This document shows, piece after piece, positions 51,157 through 59,722 of a DNA stretch of 64,000 bases. Source of the DNA: JAZDCJ01 sp036311985 (GTDB taxonomy: Bacteria > Actinomycetota > Actinomycetes > Actinomycetales > Micrococcaceae). The translations under genes were made by a program, and so were the position numbers. Location of the stretch: the NCBI RefSeq assembly GCF_036311985.1, contig NZ_JAZDCJ010000004.1; one strand, 5' to 3'. How positions within the stretch are numbered: position 1 is the stretch's first letter; every line of letters starts with the position of its first letter. The notes beneath the pieces were generated by a model that saw only the letters and a program-made list of their open reading frames with translations, searched no databases and had not been told where the DNA came from.

Positions 51157-52509
51157 ATGCCCGCCACCGCCCCGTCGTCGGCCGCCGGTGCCGTCGTCCC
51201 CCTCATGTCCGCGATCGCGGACACGGGCAGGGACGCGCGCCGCGGCGGCTACACCCGCCCCGTGTTCACCTCCTCCGAGCTCGAGCTGCGCGAGTGGTTC
51301 ACCGCCGAGGCCTCCTCCCGCGGGCTCGCCGTGGAGACCGACGCCAATGGGCTGATCTGGGCGTGGTGGGACCTGCCCGCGACGAAGGACGACGCCGGGG
51401 CCCGCCCGGGTGCCGGAGCCCGGGCGGGCGGGGCGCCGGCGTCGTCCCCCGATCCGCGGCGCGGAGCCCTCGTCACCGGATCCCACCTGGACTCCGTGCC
51501 CGGGGGCGGGGCGTTCGACGGCCCGCTCGGCGTCGCCTCCGCGCTCGCGGCGTTCGACGAGCTGCGCGCCCGCGAGGCCGCGGGATCGCTCGAGCGGCAC
51601 CGCGCGTTCGCCATCGCCGTGTTCCCCGAGGAGGAGGGCTCCCGCTTCGGCGTCGCGTGCCTCGGCTCCCGCCTCCTGACGGGCGCGATCGACCCCGCCC
51701 GGGCGCTCGCGCTGCGCGACGCCGACGGGACCACGTTCGCCGACGCGGCCCGCGCCCACGGGCTCGACCCCGACCGGATGGGCCGGGACGAGGCCGCGCT
51801 CGCCCGCATCGGCGACTTCATCGAGCTGCACGTGGAGCAGGGCCGCGGCCTCAACACGGAGGAGTTCACGGACCACGCCGGGCGCGGCCCGGCGCTCGCC
51901 GTCGGCTCCGCGATCCTCGGCCATGGCCGCTGGCGCCTGAGCGTCTCGGGGCAGGGCAACCATGCGGGCACGACCCTCATGGAGGACCGCGCGGATCCCC
52001 TGGTCGCCGCCGCCCAGATGGTGCTCGCCGTCCGCCAGGCGGCCCGTGCGCAGGACGGCGCCCGCGCCACCGTCGGCCGGCTCGAGCCCGTCCCCGGCGG
52101 CACCAACGTCATCGCCTCCCGCGTGGACTTCTGGCTCGACGTGCGCCATCCGGACGACGCCGTCACCGCCGCGCTCGTCGAACGCATCCACGGCCAGGCG
52201 CAGAAGATCGCCGCCTTCGAGGGCTGTACCGTGGCCCTCACGGAGGAGTCCTACTCCGGCACCGTCCACTTCGATCCGGCCCTGCAGCGCTCCCTCCAGC
52301 GCTCGGTCGGCCGGGTCAGCCCCGGGGCACCGCTCTTGGACACGGGGGCGGGACACGACGCCGGCGTGCTCTCCTCCGAGGTGCCCACGGGCATGCTCTA
52401 CGTGCGCAATCCGAGCGGCATCAGCCACGCGCCCGAGGAACACGTCGAGGACGCCGACGCCGTCGCCGGTGCCCTCGCGCTCGCCGACGCCCTCGAGGAG
52501 CTCCTGTGA
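51157..52509 (+). CDS. M20 family amidohydrolase (allantoate amidohydrolase-like)
   Basis: A 450-residue zinc amidohydrolase of the AllC/hydantoinase-carbamoylase branch of M20. Metal ligands are present: GSHLDSVPGGGAFDGPLGV (His, Asp), FPEEEGSRFG (Glu-Glu), FIELHVEQG and the C-terminal SGISHAPEE. The dimerisation domain carries GQGNHAGTTLM and GGTNVIASRVDFWLDVRHPDD. No purine or hydantoin genes are nearby. Sitting between hutU and hutF, with no hutG in the cluster, it probably removes the formyl (or formimino) group from N-formyl-L-glutamate to release glutamate. That role is inference. The stop overlaps hutF by GTGA. Confidence 0.85.
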   Translation: MPATAPSSAAGAVVPLMSAIADTGRDARRGGYTRPVFTSSELELREWFTAEASSRGLAVETDANGLIWAWWDLPATKDDAGARPGAGARAGGAPASSPDPRRGALVTGSHLDSVPGGGAFDGPLGVASALAAFDELRAREAAGSLERHRAFAIAVFPEEEGSRFGVACLGSRLLTGAIDPARALALRDADGTTFADAARAHGLDPDRMGRDEAALARIGDFIELHVEQGRGLNTEEFTDHAGRGPALAVGSAILGHGRWRLSVSGQGNHAGTTLMEDRADPLVAAAQMVLAVRQAARAQDGARATVGRLEPVPGGTNVIASRVDFWLDVRHPDDAVTAALVERIHGQAQKIAAFEGCTVALTEESYSGTVHFDPALQRSLQRSVGRVSPGAPLLDTGAGHDAGVLSSEVPTGMLYVRNPSGISHAPEEHVEDADAVAGALALADALEELL

Positions 52510-53762
52510 GCGCCGCGGGCGGCGCGCCCGCGGGCCCCGGAGGCTCCACGGTCCGCGTCCCCGGCCCCGTCAACGCCCACTCGCACGCCTTCCACCGCAT
52601 CCTCCGCGGGCGCACCCACCTCGGGGCGGCCGGCGGGGCCGGGGACTTCTGGACGTGGCGCGAGCAGATGTACGGCGCGGCCTCCCACCTCGGACCCCGG
52701 GAGTACGGGCGGCTCGCCACGGCCGTGTTCGCGGAGATGGCCGTGACCGGCTGGACCGCCGTGGGGGAGTTCCACTACGTCCACCACCGCGCCGACGGCA
52801 CGCCCTACCCCGACCACGACATGGAGAGAGCGCTCGCCCGGGCCGCGATCGCCGCCGGGATCCGGCTCGTGCTGCTGGACACGTGCTACCTCGACGGCGG
52901 ACTCGCCGCCGACGGGACCGTGCTGCCGCTGGATCCCGTCCAGCGCCGCTTCAGCGACGGATCCGCCGGCGCCTGGCTCGCCCGCCGCCGCGGACTCGCC
53001 GCCGCCCTCGCCGAGGAGGACGCCGGCCGCGGGCTCGTCACGCTCGGCGCGGCCATCCACTCCGTCCGCGCCGTCCCGCCCGCGGCGCTCGCCGAGATCG
53101 CCGCGGGACTCGCCGCCGAACCGGACGCGCCCCTGCACGTGCACCTCTCGGAACAGCCCGCGGAGAACGCCGCGTGCCGGGCCGCGTACGGCATGAGCCC
53201 CACGCGGCTGCTCGCCGAGCACGGGCTGCTCACGGGGCGGCTCTCCGCGGTCCACGCCACGCACCTCGACGACGAGGACATCGCGCTCCTCGGCGCGGCC
53301 GGAGCGTCGATCGTGATGTGCCCGACGACGGAGGCGGACCTCGCCGACGGCATCGGTCCGGCCCGGGAGCTCGCCGACGCCGGCGCGGTGATCGCGCTCG
53401 GAACGGACCAGCACGCCGTCGTCGACCCCTTCCTGGAGCAACGCGCCCTCGAGCACGGGGAGCGCCTGCGGAGCGGGATCCGCGGGCGCTTCAGCCCGTC
53501 CGGGCTCGCGGACGCCGCGCGCGCCGGCGGCCTGCGCAGCCTGGGGCTCCCGGAGAACGACGACCACCTGCTGGTCGACGCGGCCAGCACGCGCACCGCG
53601 GGCTCCCGCCCGGGGCAGCTGATGCTCTCGGCGACGTCCGCGGACGTGGCCCGCGTCGTCGTCAACGGCACCGTCGTGGCCGAACACGGGCGCCACACGC
53701 TCCTCGGCGACCCCGCCGGCCTCTACGCCTCCTTCCTCGCCGACCACCCGGAGTTCGCATGA
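52506..53762 (+). CDS. hutF: formimidoylglutamate deiminase, short N-terminus
   Basis: Converts N-formimino-L-glutamate to N-formyl-L-glutamate and ammonia. A 418-residue amidohydrolase-superfamily enzyme with metal ligands NAHSHAFHR, HVHLSEQPAEN, HATHLD and ALGTDQHAVVDPF. The FHRILRGRTHLG and DFWTWREQMY stretches are specific for this family. Most relatives are about 450 residues and begin with a small beta-sandwich of roughly 45 residues; here only a 20-residue Gly/Ala/Pro peptide precedes the first metal motif, so that domain is largely missing. Activity is uncertain. GTG start overlaps the M20 stop and the 3' end overlaps hutI (ATGA). Confidence 0.85.
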   Translation: MSAAGGAPAGPGGSTVRVPGPVNAHSHAFHRILRGRTHLGAAGGAGDFWTWREQMYGAASHLGPREYGRLATAVFAEMAVTGWTAVGEFHYVHHRADGTPYPDHDMERALARAAIAAGIRLVLLDTCYLDGGLAADGTVLPLDPVQRRFSDGSAGAWLARRRGLAAALAEEDAGRGLVTLGAAIHSVRAVPPAALAEIAAGLAAEPDAPLHVHLSEQPAENAACRAAYGMSPTRLLAEHGLLTGRLSAVHATHLDDEDIALLGAAGASIVMCPTTEADLADGIGPARELADAGAVIALGTDQHAVVDPFLEQRALEHGERLRSGIRGRFSPSGLADAARAGGLRSLGLPENDDHLLVDAASTRTAGSRPGQLMLSATSADVARVVVNGTVVAEHGRHTLLGDPAGLYASFLADHPEFA

Positions 53763-54949
53763 GCACCCTCTTGATCACCCACGTGTCCGAGCTGACCACC
53801 GTCGACGCCGAGGGCACCGTCCTGCGCGACGCCGCCCTCCTCGTCGAGGACGGGCGCATCGCCTGGATCGGCGCGGCCTCGGCCGCGCCGGCCGCGGACG
53901 AGCGGTACGACGCCGGAGGCCGCGCGCTCCTGCCGGGCTGGGTCGACTCCCATACGCATCTGGTCTTCGACGGGGACCGCGGCGCCGAGTTCGAGGCGCG
54001 CATGGCCGGGCAGGCCTATGCCGCCGGCGGCATCGGGACCACCATGAAGGCGACGCGGGCCGCGGGGGACGCGCGGCTGTCCGGGCTCGTCGCGGCCCGC
54101 GTCGCCGAGGCGGTGGCCGGCGGCACGACCTACCTCGAGACCAAGACCGGCTACGGACTGGACGTGGCGCAGGAGGCCCGGCACGCGCGGATCGCGGCGG
54201 AGGCCGTGGACCAGGTGACGTTCCTCGGAGCGCACCTGGTCCCCCAGGGCCAGGACGCGGACGCCTACACCGAGCTCGTCTGCACTCAGATGCTCGAGGC
54301 GGTCGCACCGCACGTGCGCTGGATCGACGTCTTCTGCGAACGCGGCGCGTTCACCGCGGAGCAGTCCCGGCGTGTGCTCGAGGCCGGTCGCGCGGCCGGA
54401 CTCGGCCTGCGCGTGCACGGCAACCAGCTCGGACCGGGCCCGGGCGTCCGGCTCGCGGTCGAGTTCGGCGCCGCGAGCGTGGACCACGTCAACCACCTGG
54501 ACGCCGAAGACCTCGGGGCGCTCGCCGGCAGCTGGAGCGGTTGGGACGCGGCCGCCCGGAGCGGGGAGCGTGGCACGGTGGCCACGTGCCTCCCGGCGTG
54601 CGACCTCTCGACGCGGCAGCCGCTCGCACCGGGCCGGGAGCTCCTCGACGCCGGCGTGCAGATCGCGCTCGCCTCGAATTGCAATCCCGGGACGAGCTAC
54701 ACGAGCTCGATGGCCTTCTGCGTGGCCACGGCCGTGCTGCAGATGCGGCTCACCCTGGCCGAGGCGGTCGCCGCGGCCACCTACGGCGGCGCGCTCGCGC
54801 TCGGGGTCGAGGCGGAGACGGGCAGCCTCGAGGTCGGCAAGCGCGCGGACCTGCACCTGCTCGAGGCCCCCGCGGCGATCCACCTGGCCTACCGCCCCGG
54901 CATGCCGTCGACGGCCGCGGTCTGGAAGGACGGCGTGCGCCTGCGCTGA
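53759..54949 (+). CDS. hutI: imidazolonepropionase
   Basis: Third step of histidine degradation: imidazolone-5-propionate to N-formimino-L-glutamate. The 396-residue amidohydrolase has the metal site VDSHTHLVFDGDR, GTTYLETKTGYGLD, VFCERGAF, HGNQLGPGPG, DHVNHLD and the catalytic SNCNPGTSYTSSM loop. The length is normal and, unlike hutF, the N-terminal beta-sandwich is complete. The ATG overlaps the hutF stop. It ends the hut operon; 128 bp separate it from the next locus. Confidence 0.95.
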   Translation: MSTLLITHVSELTTVDAEGTVLRDAALLVEDGRIAWIGAASAAPAADERYDAGGRALLPGWVDSHTHLVFDGDRGAEFEARMAGQAYAAGGIGTTMKATRAAGDARLSGLVAARVAEAVAGGTTYLETKTGYGLDVAQEARHARIAAEAVDQVTFLGAHLVPQGQDADAYTELVCTQMLEAVAPHVRWIDVFCERGAFTAEQSRRVLEAGRAAGLGLRVHGNQLGPGPGVRLAVEFGAASVDHVNHLDAEDLGALAGSWSGWDAAARSGERGTVATCLPACDLSTRQPLAPGRELLDAGVQIALASNCNPGTSYTSSMAFCVATAVLQMRLTLAEAVAAATYGGALALGVEAETGSLEVGKRADLHLLEAPAAIHLAYRPGMPSTAAVWKDGVRLR

Positions 54950-54978
54950 ATCCTGCGCGGCACCATCGCCCCACCGTC

Positions 54979-55012
54979 GATTGTTTTTGACGACTAGACA
55001 AGGGAAACAATC
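54979..55012. promoter_or_regulatory. inverted repeat upstream of the SIS operon
   Basis: Exact arms GATTGTTT (54979-54986) and AAACAATC (55005-55012), 18 bp apart, in an AT-rich stretch ending 65 bp before the SIS gene start. It is a candidate site for the DeoR regulator encoded at the far end of this operon. Confidence 0.5.
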
Positions 55013-55077
55013 AGAAGTAATCATTGAGTCACGATGTGATGCACGCGGCCTCAAGGCCCCGTGAAAGGGACTGCATC

Positions 55078-55875
55078 GTGACCACGAGCGAACGACTCGA
55101 CGCAGCCACCGGGCTGGGAGCCCACATGGAGCGCGAGCTCACGAGCCAGCCGGGGCTCTGGCAGCGGGCCATCGAGCAGTCGCGTGCCGAGTCCCTGTTG
55201 CCGGCCGACGGGGCCCGCATCGCGCTCGTCGGCTGCGGCACCTCGTGGTTCAAGGCCCAGGCCTACGCCGTCGCCCGGGAAACCGCCGGCCGCGGCGTCA
55301 CGGACGCCTTCGCCGCCTCCGAGGCGCTCATCGACGGGCGCGGCTACGACGCCGTCGTCGCCATCACGCGCTCCGGGACCACGACCGAGGTCCTCGAGCT
55401 GCTGCGCCGCATCGACCCGGCGATCCCCACCGTCGCGATCGTGGGCGACACGAGCTCGCCGATCACGACGCTCGCCGGCTCCGTCGTCGAACTGCCGTAC
55501 GCGGACGAGCGGTCGGTCGTCCAGACGCGCTTCGCCACGACCGCCCTGGCCTACCTGCTCACGAGCGTCGGCATCGACCTGTCGGCCGCCGTCGAGGACG
55601 CCCGCGCCGCCGTGTCCGAGGAGACTCCCCGGGAGCTCCTCGACGCCGCGCCCGGCCGCGTCACGTGGGTCTTCGGCGAGGCGCCGGAAGGCCTCGACGC
55701 CGACGTCGCCGCGACCGGTGCCACCTACCGCGCCGACGGCGGGCACCCGCTCGCCACCCTGGCCCGCGTGCACAAGACGACCCTCGACCGGGCGCGCGCC
55801 CGCGGCCTGGACCCGGACGCCCCCCCGCAACGCAACCTGACGCGCTCCGTCATCCTGGAGCCCGGGCGGGCCTGA
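55078..55875 (+). CDS. SIS-domain sugar isomerase/deaminase (AgaS-like), internally shortened
   Basis: Family of phosphosugar isomerases and deaminases, here probably for galactosamine- or tagatose-type sugar phosphates. The first SIS domain is normal (LVGCGTSWFKAQAYAVARETAG, AITRSGTTTEVLELL). After RELLDAA (about residue 185) the sequence jumps to PGRVTWVFGEAPEG. In relatives about 40 residues lie between, including the FLGxGW phosphosugar loop and the AMEYRHGP segment of the second SIS domain. The frame stays open at 265 residues, versus about 300 usually, but an active site built from both domains would be lost. I chose the GTG at 55078 with AAAGGGA upstream over an in-frame start at 55024. 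Confidence 0.7.
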   Translation: MTTSERLDAATGLGAHMERELTSQPGLWQRAIEQSRAESLLPADGARIALVGCGTSWFKAQAYAVARETAGRGVTDAFAASEALIDGRGYDAVVAITRSGTTTEVLELLRRIDPAIPTVAIVGDTSSPITTLAGSVVELPYADERSVVQTRFATTALAYLLTSVGIDLSAAVEDARAAVSEETPRELLDAAPGRVTWVFGEAPEGLDADVAATGATYRADGGHPLATLARVHKTTLDRARARGLDPDAPPQRNLTRSVILEPGRA

Positions 55876-55898
55876 GGCCCCGTCCGCGCGACCACGCC

Positions 55899-56503
55899 AT
55901 GACCACGACCCCGCGACCGCATCCGGCGGCACGCCACCTGCTCTTCGACGTCGGGGGCACGGACATCAAGTCCGCCCTTGCCGACGCCGACGGGCGGCTC
56001 ATCGACGTCGCCCGGACGCCCACGCCCCGCGACGCCTCCGATCCCGGCGGCGCCGTCGTCGAGGCCCTCGCACGCCTCACAGCCGAGCGCGGGACCGGGG
56101 GGCTGCGCTCGGCCGGTGTCGTGCTGTGCGGGATCGTGGACGAGGCGGCGGGAACCGGTGTCTATTCCGCGAACCTCGGCTGGCGGGACTTCCCGTTCCG
56201 GTACCGCTTGGGGGCGGCGCTGGGGCTCCCGGTCGGCCTGGGGGACGACGTCGGTGCCGCCGCCGAGGCGGAGCTCGCCCTCGGCGTGGGCCGGGACGGC
56301 GCGGGGGCCGCGCCGGCCGACGCGGCCATTGCCCGGCGCTACTCCGAGGCCGCCGGGACCCCCGTCGGCGGCGCCCGGGACGTCATCGAGCGCGCGGCGG
56401 CCTCGCCGAGGCGGGCGACGCGCTGATCGCCCCGCTCCGCGACGCCGTCGGGGCCCGATTGTCCTTCCACCGCAAGCCGCGGATCGCCGCGGCGCGGTCA
56501 TGA
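55899..56503 (+). pseudogene. ROK family sugar kinase, internally deleted
   Basis: Begins as a normal ROK protein (LLFDVGGTDIKSALADADGRLIDV, LGDDVGAAAEAELALGVGRDG), then runs straight into AAIARRYSEAAGTPVGGARDVIERAA. The ExGH motif, the zinc motif CxCGxxGCxE and the FVPIGTG strand are absent, a loss of about 60 residues. A second loss shifts the frame: the remnant GLAEAGDALIAPLRDAVGARLSFHRKPRIAA is read in another frame up to 56503, and the usual GDQAG...GAALLA end is missing. As given, the frame stops at 56426 after 175 residues. No active kinase is possible. The remnant overlaps the next start. Confidence 0.78.
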
Positions 56504-57350
56504 TCCTCACGGTCACCGCCAACCCGGCCCTCGACGAGACCTATCAGGTGGACGGGATCGATCCGGATGGGACGCACCGCGTCGACGCCCCGGCCTCGCG
56601 GGCCGGCGGCAAGGGGCTCAACGTGGCCCGCGTCCTGCACGCGCAGGGCGTGCCCGTCACGGCGCTGGCCACGTGTGTAGGGCCCGTCGGCGCGGCCTTT
56701 GCCGCGGAACTCGAGTCGAGCGGCATCCCGCACCACCTCGTCCCGGTCGCCGGCACGACGCGGCGCAGCTTCGCGCTCGTGCAGCCGGACGGGCGGACAG
56801 CGGTCTTCAACGAGCGCGGCCCGGCGCTCGAGGCGGCCGAGTGGTCGCGACTGCGCGACGCGGCCGGGACCCTGCTGGCCGGGGCGTCCGTCGTCGTCGC
56901 TTCCGGAAGCCTGCCGCAGGACGCGCCCCGGGACTTCCACCCGTGGCTCGTCGCCGAGGCCAGGGCCGCCGGGCCCCGGTCATGGTCGACACCTCGGGAC
57001 CCGCGCTCCTGGCCGCGGCGCGGGCCGGCGCCGACGTGCTCAAGCCGAACCACCACGAGCTCCTCGAGGCCACCGGGGCGCCGGACCTGCCCACGGCCGC
57101 GGCCGCGCTCCTGGAGCTCGGGGCCCGCTGCGTGTTCGCGAGCTCGGGCGAGGACGGGCTCGCCGTGTTCGACGCCGCCGCGCCCGGCCGGTGGATCTCC
57201 GCGCGGTTGCCCGCCCCGCTGAGCGGCAACCCCACGGGGGCCGGCGACGCCGCGGTCGCCGCCATCGCCGCGGGACTGCTCGAGCCGGACGCGAGTCCGG
57301 AACGGCTCCTGCGTCGCGCGGCCTCCTGGTCCGCCGCCGTCGCCGCGCGC
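56500..57350 (+). pseudogene. PfkB family kinase (1-phosphofructokinase/tagatose-6-phosphate kinase type), frameshifted
   Basis: The N-terminal half is normal: MILTVTANPALDETYQVDG, GGKGLNVARVLHAQG, AGTTRRSFALVQPDG. At about 56971-56978 the frame changes; inserting one G into the GGG run (GCCGCCGGGCCCC) restores APVMVDTSGPALLAAARAGADVLKPN. The ATP site and catalytic Asp region, LSGNPTGAGDAAVAAIAAGL, is intact in the second frame. The C-terminal end after AASWSAAVAAR is lost by fusion to the aldolase. An active enzyme of this family would phosphorylate tagatose-6-phosphate or fructose-1-phosphate for the downstream aldolase. Confidence 0.78.
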
Positions 57351-58159
57351 CGCTGCCAGGGCGCGTTCAACGTGATCCACCTCGAGACGGCCGATGCGCT
57401 CGTGGCCGCCGCCGAGGAGGCCCGGCTGCCGGTCATCCTGCAGATCTCGGAGAACTGCGTGAAGTACCACGGTGCGCTCGAGCCCATCGCCGCCGCGTGC
57501 CTCGCGGCCGCCCGCGGCGCGACCGTGCCCGTCGCCGTCCACCTCGACCACGCCGAGAGCGAGGAGCTCGCGCTCGCCGCCGTCGACCTCGGCTTCGGCT
57601 CCGTGATGTACGACGGCGCCCACCTCGACTACGCCGACAACGTCGCCGCGACGCGCCGCGTCGTCGCCTACGCGCACGAGCGCGGCGTGTACGTCGAGGC
57701 CGAGCTGGGCAAGGTCGGGGGCAAGGACGGAGCCCATGCGCCGGGGGTGCGGACCGACCCGGGGGAGGCGGCGGCCTTCGCCGAGCAGACCGGAGTGGAC
57801 GCGCTCGCCGTGGCCGTCGGCTCCTCCCACGCGATGCTCGAGCGCAGCGCCTCTCTGGACCTGGAGCTCATCGCCCGGCTCGACGCCGCGCTGGACGTCC
57901 CGCTCGTGCTGCACGGCTTCTCCGGCGTCCCGACGAGGTGATTTCCGCGGTCATCGCGGCGGGCATGCGCAAGATCAACGTCTCCACGCATCTGAACCGC
58001 TTCTTCACCGAGGCCGTCCGCGCGCACCTCGACGCCCACCCGGCACTCGTCGACTCGCGCAAGTACCTCGCCGAGGGCCGCCGCGCGATGTCCGCGGAGG
58101 CCGCGCGGCTCCTGACGCTCTTCGCCGGCGCGGACCGCGCCGTGCCGGCCGCCCGCTAG
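57351..58159 (+). pseudogene. class II ketose-bisphosphate aldolase (KbaY/GatY/FbaA-like), 5'-truncated and frameshifted
   Basis: Zn-dependent cleavage of tagatose- or fructose-1,6-bisphosphate. The first roughly 20 residues and start codon are missing and the frame is fused to the PfkB remnant: CQGAFNVIHLETADALVAAAEEA follows directly. Zinc ligands and core motifs are otherwise present: VAVHLDHAES, VMYDGAHLDY, VEAELGKVGGKDG, AVAVGSSHA. At about 57935 HGFSGVPTR ends in a stop where one added G would give SGVPDEVISAVIAAGM; the C-terminal KINVSTHLNRFFTEAVR continues in the other frame to 58159. Two independent defects, so it is inactive as given. Confidence 0.78.
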
Positions 58160-58210
58160 ATATGCTGCTAGGGCGGCGCGCGGTGGGCGCGGGAGCGACA
58201 AGGAGCGGGA

Positions 58211-59044
58211 ATGCAACGCAGTGAACGCCTGAGGGAGATCCTCAACCTCCTCGCGGAGGAGGGCCAGCTGGAAGTCGGCGACGTCGTCGATCGGCTCGGT
58301 ATCTCGCCCGCGACGGCCCGGCGCGACCTCGACTCCCTCGCCGCGCAGCGCCTCCTGACCCGCACGCACGGCGGGGCGACGACGAACACCCTCTCCTTCG
58401 ACCTGCCCGGGAAGTACACGCGGGACGCGGCGGCCGGACGCAAGCGGGCGATCGCGGCCTTCGCCGGCTCGCTCGTGTCACCGGGGATGAGCATCGGGCT
58501 GACCGGCGGCACGACGTGCAGCGCGATCGCGACGCACCTCGGCCTGCGGGAGGACCTCGCCGATCCCTCCGGGCAGCCCGGCATCACGGTGGTCACGAAC
58601 TCGGTCAACATCGCCACGACGCTCGCGGTCCGCAGCCACGTCAAGGTCATGGCCACGGGCGGCGTGCTCAACCCCAGCTCGTACGAGCTCGTGGGCTCCT
58701 TTGCCGAGCAGTCGCTGCAGCGCGTCAGCCTGGACCTGGCCTTCATCGGCGTCGGCGGGATCGACGCGGAGGGCCCGACGGTCCACGACGAGGCCGAAGC
58801 GGCGGTCAACTCGCTCATGGCGGCCCGGGCGGCCCGCGCCTACGTCGTCGCGGATTCCTCCAAGATCGGCCGGCGCGCGTTCGTCTCGCTCGAGGGCGCG
58901 CGGTTCGGCCACGTCGTGACCGACGCCGACCTGGACGAGGCACAGCGTGCGCTGCTCGAGGGCGCCGGCTACGAGGTCGTCGTGGCCGAGGACGCGGCCG
59001 ACGACGAGCGGCCGGCCGCCGACGCGGCGCAGGGCGGCGCGTAG
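58211..59044 (+). CDS. DeoR family transcriptional regulator
   Basis: A 277-residue repressor of the GlpR/AgaR type, intact. N-terminal winged helix (RSERLREILNLLAEEGQLEVGDVVDRLGISPATARRDLDSLAAQ) with the THGGA junction, then a sugar-phosphate-sensing domain with GMSIGLTGGTTC, VVTNSVNIATTL, ATGGVLNPSSYELVG and VVADSSKIGRRAFV. It closes the SIS-ROK-PfkB-aldolase operon and probably represses it through the inverted repeat at 54979-55012. ATG preceded by AAGGAG. It stays intact although its target genes are broken. Confidence 0.88.
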   Translation: MQRSERLREILNLLAEEGQLEVGDVVDRLGISPATARRDLDSLAAQRLLTRTHGGATTNTLSFDLPGKYTRDAAAGRKRAIAAFAGSLVSPGMSIGLTGGTTCSAIATHLGLREDLADPSGQPGITVVTNSVNIATTLAVRSHVKVMATGGVLNPSSYELVGSFAEQSLQRVSLDLAFIGVGGIDAEGPTVHDEAEAAVNSLMAARAARAYVVADSSKIGRRAFVSLEGARFGHVVTDADLDEAQRALLEGAGYEVVVAEDAADDERPAADAAQGGA

Positions 59045-59073
59045 CACGGACCGTGACGCCGGGCCGTCCGTGA

Positions 59074-59079
59074 TAGACA
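59074..59079 (+). promoter_or_regulatory. -10 box for a leaderless tpx transcript
   Basis: TAGACA followed by 6 nt (GGAGTC) and the tpx ATG at 59086. Confidence 0.45.
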
Positions 59080-59085
59080 GGAGTC

Positions 59086-59583
59086 ATGGCAACCACCGCA
59101 TTCAGGGGAACCCCCGTCCAGACCATCGGCGAGCTTCCGACCGCCGGCACCACCGCCCCGGGCTTCGAGCTCACCGCCGCGGACCTGTCCGCGCTGAGCA
59201 GCGAGGACCTGGCCGGGCGCCGGGTCGTCCTGAACATCTTCCCGAGCATCGACACGGGCGTCTGCGCCGCGAGCGTGCGCCGCTTCAACGAACTCGCCGC
59301 CTCGCTCGAGAACACCGCCGTCGTGTGCGTCTCCGCCGACCTGCCGTTCGCCCTGTCCCGCTTCTGCGGCGCCGAGGGCATCGAGAATGTCGTGGCCGGT
59401 TCCACCTTCCGCTCCGCGTTCGGGCAGGACTACGGCACCACGCTGATCGACGGCCCGCTGGCGGGCCTGCACGCGCGCTCCGTCGTCGTCCTGGATGCGG
59501 ACCGCACCGTGCTGCACACCGAGCTCGTCCCCGAGACCGGCCAGGAACCGGACTACGACGCCGCGGTCGCGGCCCTGGCCTAG
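59086..59583 (+). CDS. tpx: thiol peroxidase
   Basis: Atypical 2-Cys peroxiredoxin that reduces H2O2 and organic peroxides with thioredoxin. The 165-residue protein has the peroxidatic Cys60 in SIDTGVCAAS and resolving Cys94 in SRFCGAEG, the same spacing as in E. coli Tpx (61/95). GTTLIDGPLAGLHARSVVVLD is also typical. A strong hairpin follows the stop codon. Confidence 0.95.
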   Translation: MATTAFRGTPVQTIGELPTAGTTAPGFELTAADLSALSSEDLAGRRVVLNIFPSIDTGVCAASVRRFNELAASLENTAVVCVSADLPFALSRFCGAEGIENVVAGSTFRSAFGQDYGTTLIDGPLAGLHARSVVVLDADRTVLHTELVPETGQEPDYDAAVAALA

Positions 59584-59604
59584 CAGGCACCACCGGCCAC
59601 GGGC

Positions 59605-59659
59605 CACGGACAGCCCGGCGGAAGCGCGCCACCACGCGGAGCCGCCGGGCTGTTCCGTG
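59605..59659. terminator. strong terminator hairpin after tpx
   Basis: Arms CACGGACAGCCCGGCGG (59605-59621) and CCGCCGGGCTG-T-TCCGTG (59642-59659) pair over 17 bp with a single bulged T and a 20-nt loop. It is the longest perfect stem noticed in the window. Confidence 0.75.
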
Positions 59660-59722
59660 CCCGGGGGCCACCGCTTCCGGCGCAGGGGGGAGCTCGGTGC
59701 CGCCCCGGGGCCGCAGGGGCCG

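Noticed and set aside
47920..52443. A 1507-codon open frame on the minus strand across the hut operon
   Set aside because: It lies antisense to hutU, yjiH, the M20 gene and their motifs, is extremely rich in Arg, Asp, Gly and His with no recognisable domain, and is a by-product of GC-rich codon use.
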